DNA from: Desulfarculaceae bacterium
Lineage (GTDB): Bacteria > Desulfobacterota > Desulfobacteria > Desulfobacterales > Desulfobacteraceae
Assembly (NCBI GenBank): GCA_021737205.1
Contig: JAIPEK010000108.1
Coordinates: forward strand, 1-7,378
Direction of reading: 5' to 3'
DNA length: 7,378 bases
How positions within the stretch are numbered: the first letter of the stretch is position 1; each line of letters opens with the position of its first letter. The notes below the pieces were generated by a model. It saw only the letters and a list, made by a program, of their open reading frames with translations, was not told the DNA's origin and made no database searches. Of the stretch, positions 6,734-7,378 are shown in pieces. The position numbers and the translations under genes were made by a program.

Positions 6734-6769
6734 TCAATGAACTATGCAACGATTGAAGTATTTTAGATA

Positions 6770-6797
6770 TTGACTTCAACTCTTGAATTAATCTAAT
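6770..6797 (+). promoter_or_regulatory. Possible promoter for the response regulator, inside the element
   Basis: TTGACT (6770-6775) and TCTAAT (6792-6797, five of six) are 16 nt apart in the AT-rich core of the element, pointing at the regulator gene. TTGAAGT (6753-6759) and ACTTCAA (6773-6779) form a dyad overlapping the -35 box, and TTCAA-CTC-TTGAA follows at 6775-6787. This is a candidate only: AT-rich DNA gives such matches often. Confidence 0.3.
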
Positions 6798-6814
6798 CTC
6801 TGTTTTTTTAGGCC

Positions 6815-6842
6815 GTGAACCGATAACTGTAAACCGTGAACG
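6815..6842 (-). repeat. Heptamer run RGTTCAC, right arm of the element
   Basis: Read on the minus strand from the outer end: CGTTCAC, GGTTTAC, AGTTATC, GGTTCAC. These four in-phase 7-bp units mirror the left arm. Units 1 and 4 match the left arm closely (identical, and one difference), while units 2 and 3 have diverged more. Confidence 0.7.
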
Positions 6843-6848
6843 GGTACA

Positions 6849-6854
6849 CGAGGA
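6849..6854. repeat. Right copy of the target-site duplication
   Basis: CGAGGA begins directly after the right inverted repeat and overlaps the regulator's GAGG ribosome-binding site. Insertion therefore appears to have kept one copy of this site next to the regulator and left the other beside the kinase. Confidence 0.65.
6850..6853 (+). promoter_or_regulatory. Ribosome-binding site of the response regulator gene
   Basis: GAGG ends 9 nt before the ATG at 6863. It directly touches the in-frame ATG at 6854, too close to serve it, so the 6863 start is preferred. Confidence 0.55.
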
Positions 6855-6862
6855 TGAAGATC

Positions 6863-7378
6863 ATGAATCCGGGTAGTTCTGAAAGTCATACGGTCCTGAT
6901 CGTGGACGAGGATCCTGCATTGACAAGGTCGTTCAAACGGGCCTTGAGAGAGGAGCCTTTCACCCTGCTGCTGGCTTCCGACGGGAAGGAGGCGCTTTCA
7001 TACGTGGATTCCGTTCCCCTGGATCTGGTGATAACGGATATCCGGATGACCGGGACCAACGGGTATGAGTTCCTCTCCGAGGTCAAGCAACGGAAACCCG
7101 GAATCATCCGGGTGGTGTTCAGCGGGTATACGGAACGGCAGAGTATGGTTAAACTCGTGGCCGAAGGGATCGCAGGGGCCTACTTGACCAAGCCCTGCCC
7201 CATGGAGGTACTGAAAACTCATATCCGGCGGTTTCTCGATCTGGGGGACCGATTGAGAAGGTACAGGGAAAAATGGGGGGACGGCGGCTTGGAAATCCGG
7301 GATATTCCCCTGCAGGCCTCCACGTATAACCGGCTGATGACCATGATTCAAAAAAACAGTTCAATGGAGCAACTCGCC
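6863..7378 (+). CDS. Response regulator with C-terminal HDOD-like domain (partial, runs off the right edge)
   Basis: 172 residues are visible, from MNPGSSESHTVLIVDEDPAL. Residues about 10-125 form a receiver domain: acidic pocket D15/E16/D17, phosphoacceptor D59 in DLVITDIRM, the conserved Ser at 87 in VVFSGYT, and K110 in YLTKPCP. After a linker (RFLDLGDRLRRYREKW) the sequence LEIRDIPLQASTYNRLMTMIQKNSSMEQLA resembles the start of an HDOD domain (family pattern: a Pro-rich start, a Tyr, then a short helix and a Ser-rich turn before LA). No DNA-binding domain is visible before the edge. It is the likely partner of the kinase encoded just upstream on the same strand. An in-frame ATG at 6854 would add three residues. 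The receiver call is firm; the HDOD call rests on about 30 residues. Confidence 0.85.
   Translation, partial: MNPGSSESHTVLIVDEDPALTRSFKRALREEPFTLLLASDGKEALSYVDSVPLDLVITDIRMTGTNGYEFLSEVKQRKPGIIRVVFSGYTERQSMVKLVAEGIAGAYLTKPCPMEVLKTHIRRFLDLGDRLRRYREKWGDGGLEIRDIPLQASTYNRLMTMIQKNSSMEQLA

Larger units (their letters stand above)
6693..6848. mobile_element. MITE-like 156-bp element with 17-bp terminal inverted repeats
   Basis: The left end TGTAACCGTTCACGGTT (6693-6709) and the right end (6832-6848), whose reverse complement is TGTACCCGTTCACGGTT, match at 16 of 17 positions. CGAGGA is duplicated immediately outside both ends. The interior (about 6734-6814) is AT-rich and has no coding capacity. Partial pairing continues inward (CAGTTCACAG against CGGTTCACGG), so the transcript could fold as a long imperfect hairpin. 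Structure, size and target duplication fit a non-autonomous miniature element; the transposase family that would move it is not identifiable here. A structured intergenic repeat that arose without transposition is the main alternative. Confidence 0.65.

Noticed and set aside
6556..6756. 66-codon plus-strand frame after the kinase
   Set aside because: It is made mostly of heptamer array and the left end of the element, with no ribosome-binding site and no recognisable protein.

Overview
This is a chromosomal stretch of moderately GC-rich bacterial DNA. The gene set suggests a deltaproteobacterial (Desulfobacterota-type) host: a DUF3786 protein, an MdlAB-like exporter pair, a Cache-type histidine kinase with a HELNTP H-box, and a receiver that appears fused to an HDOD domain. 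The taxonomic call is an inference from gene content and intergenic style, not a database result.

Layout: the left 4.5 kb is read on the minus strand. From about 4537 downwards it holds a DUF3786 gene, two half-size ABC exporter genes (TTG start 7 nt after the DUF3786 stop; then a 17-nt overlap between the two exporters), and, after a 7-bp tandem-repeat array, the start of a DUF255 (YyaL/SSP411-type) thioredoxin-fold gene that leaves the window at base 1. The two exporters look like one heterodimer: the upstream partner has an Asp in place of the catalytic Walker B Glu but an intact LSGGQ, and the downstream partner has the Glu but a degraded FSSGE signature. That gives one consensus and one degenerate ATP site, as in known heterodimeric exporters.

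The right 2.6 kb is read on the plus strand: a membrane histidine kinase (4772-6640), then a response regulator with the start of an HDOD-like domain that runs off the right edge (6863 onwards). They form a probable two-component pair. The divergent spacer at 4538-4771 carries a good sigma70-type promoter for the kinase. A weaker minus-strand promoter candidate for the exporter operon uses the same TATAC core.

The most unusual content is repeat DNA with a period of exactly 7 bp. One array (261-386) fills the gap between the second exporter and the DUF255 gene and supplies the exporter's stop codon. A related array (6568-6686) starts inside the kinase gene, encodes its last ~23 residues and supplies its stop codon. 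A second heptamer family (RGTTCAC) forms both inverted ends of a ~156-bp non-coding element at 6693-6848. That element has 17-bp terminal inverted repeats (16/17 identical) flanked directly by a CGAGGA duplication, so it looks like a small non-autonomous mobile element (MITE). It inserted between kinase and regulator and duplicated the regulator's ribosome-binding site. Without it, kinase and regulator would be 60 nt apart.

No RNA genes, CRISPR array, integrase or transposase genes are visible.
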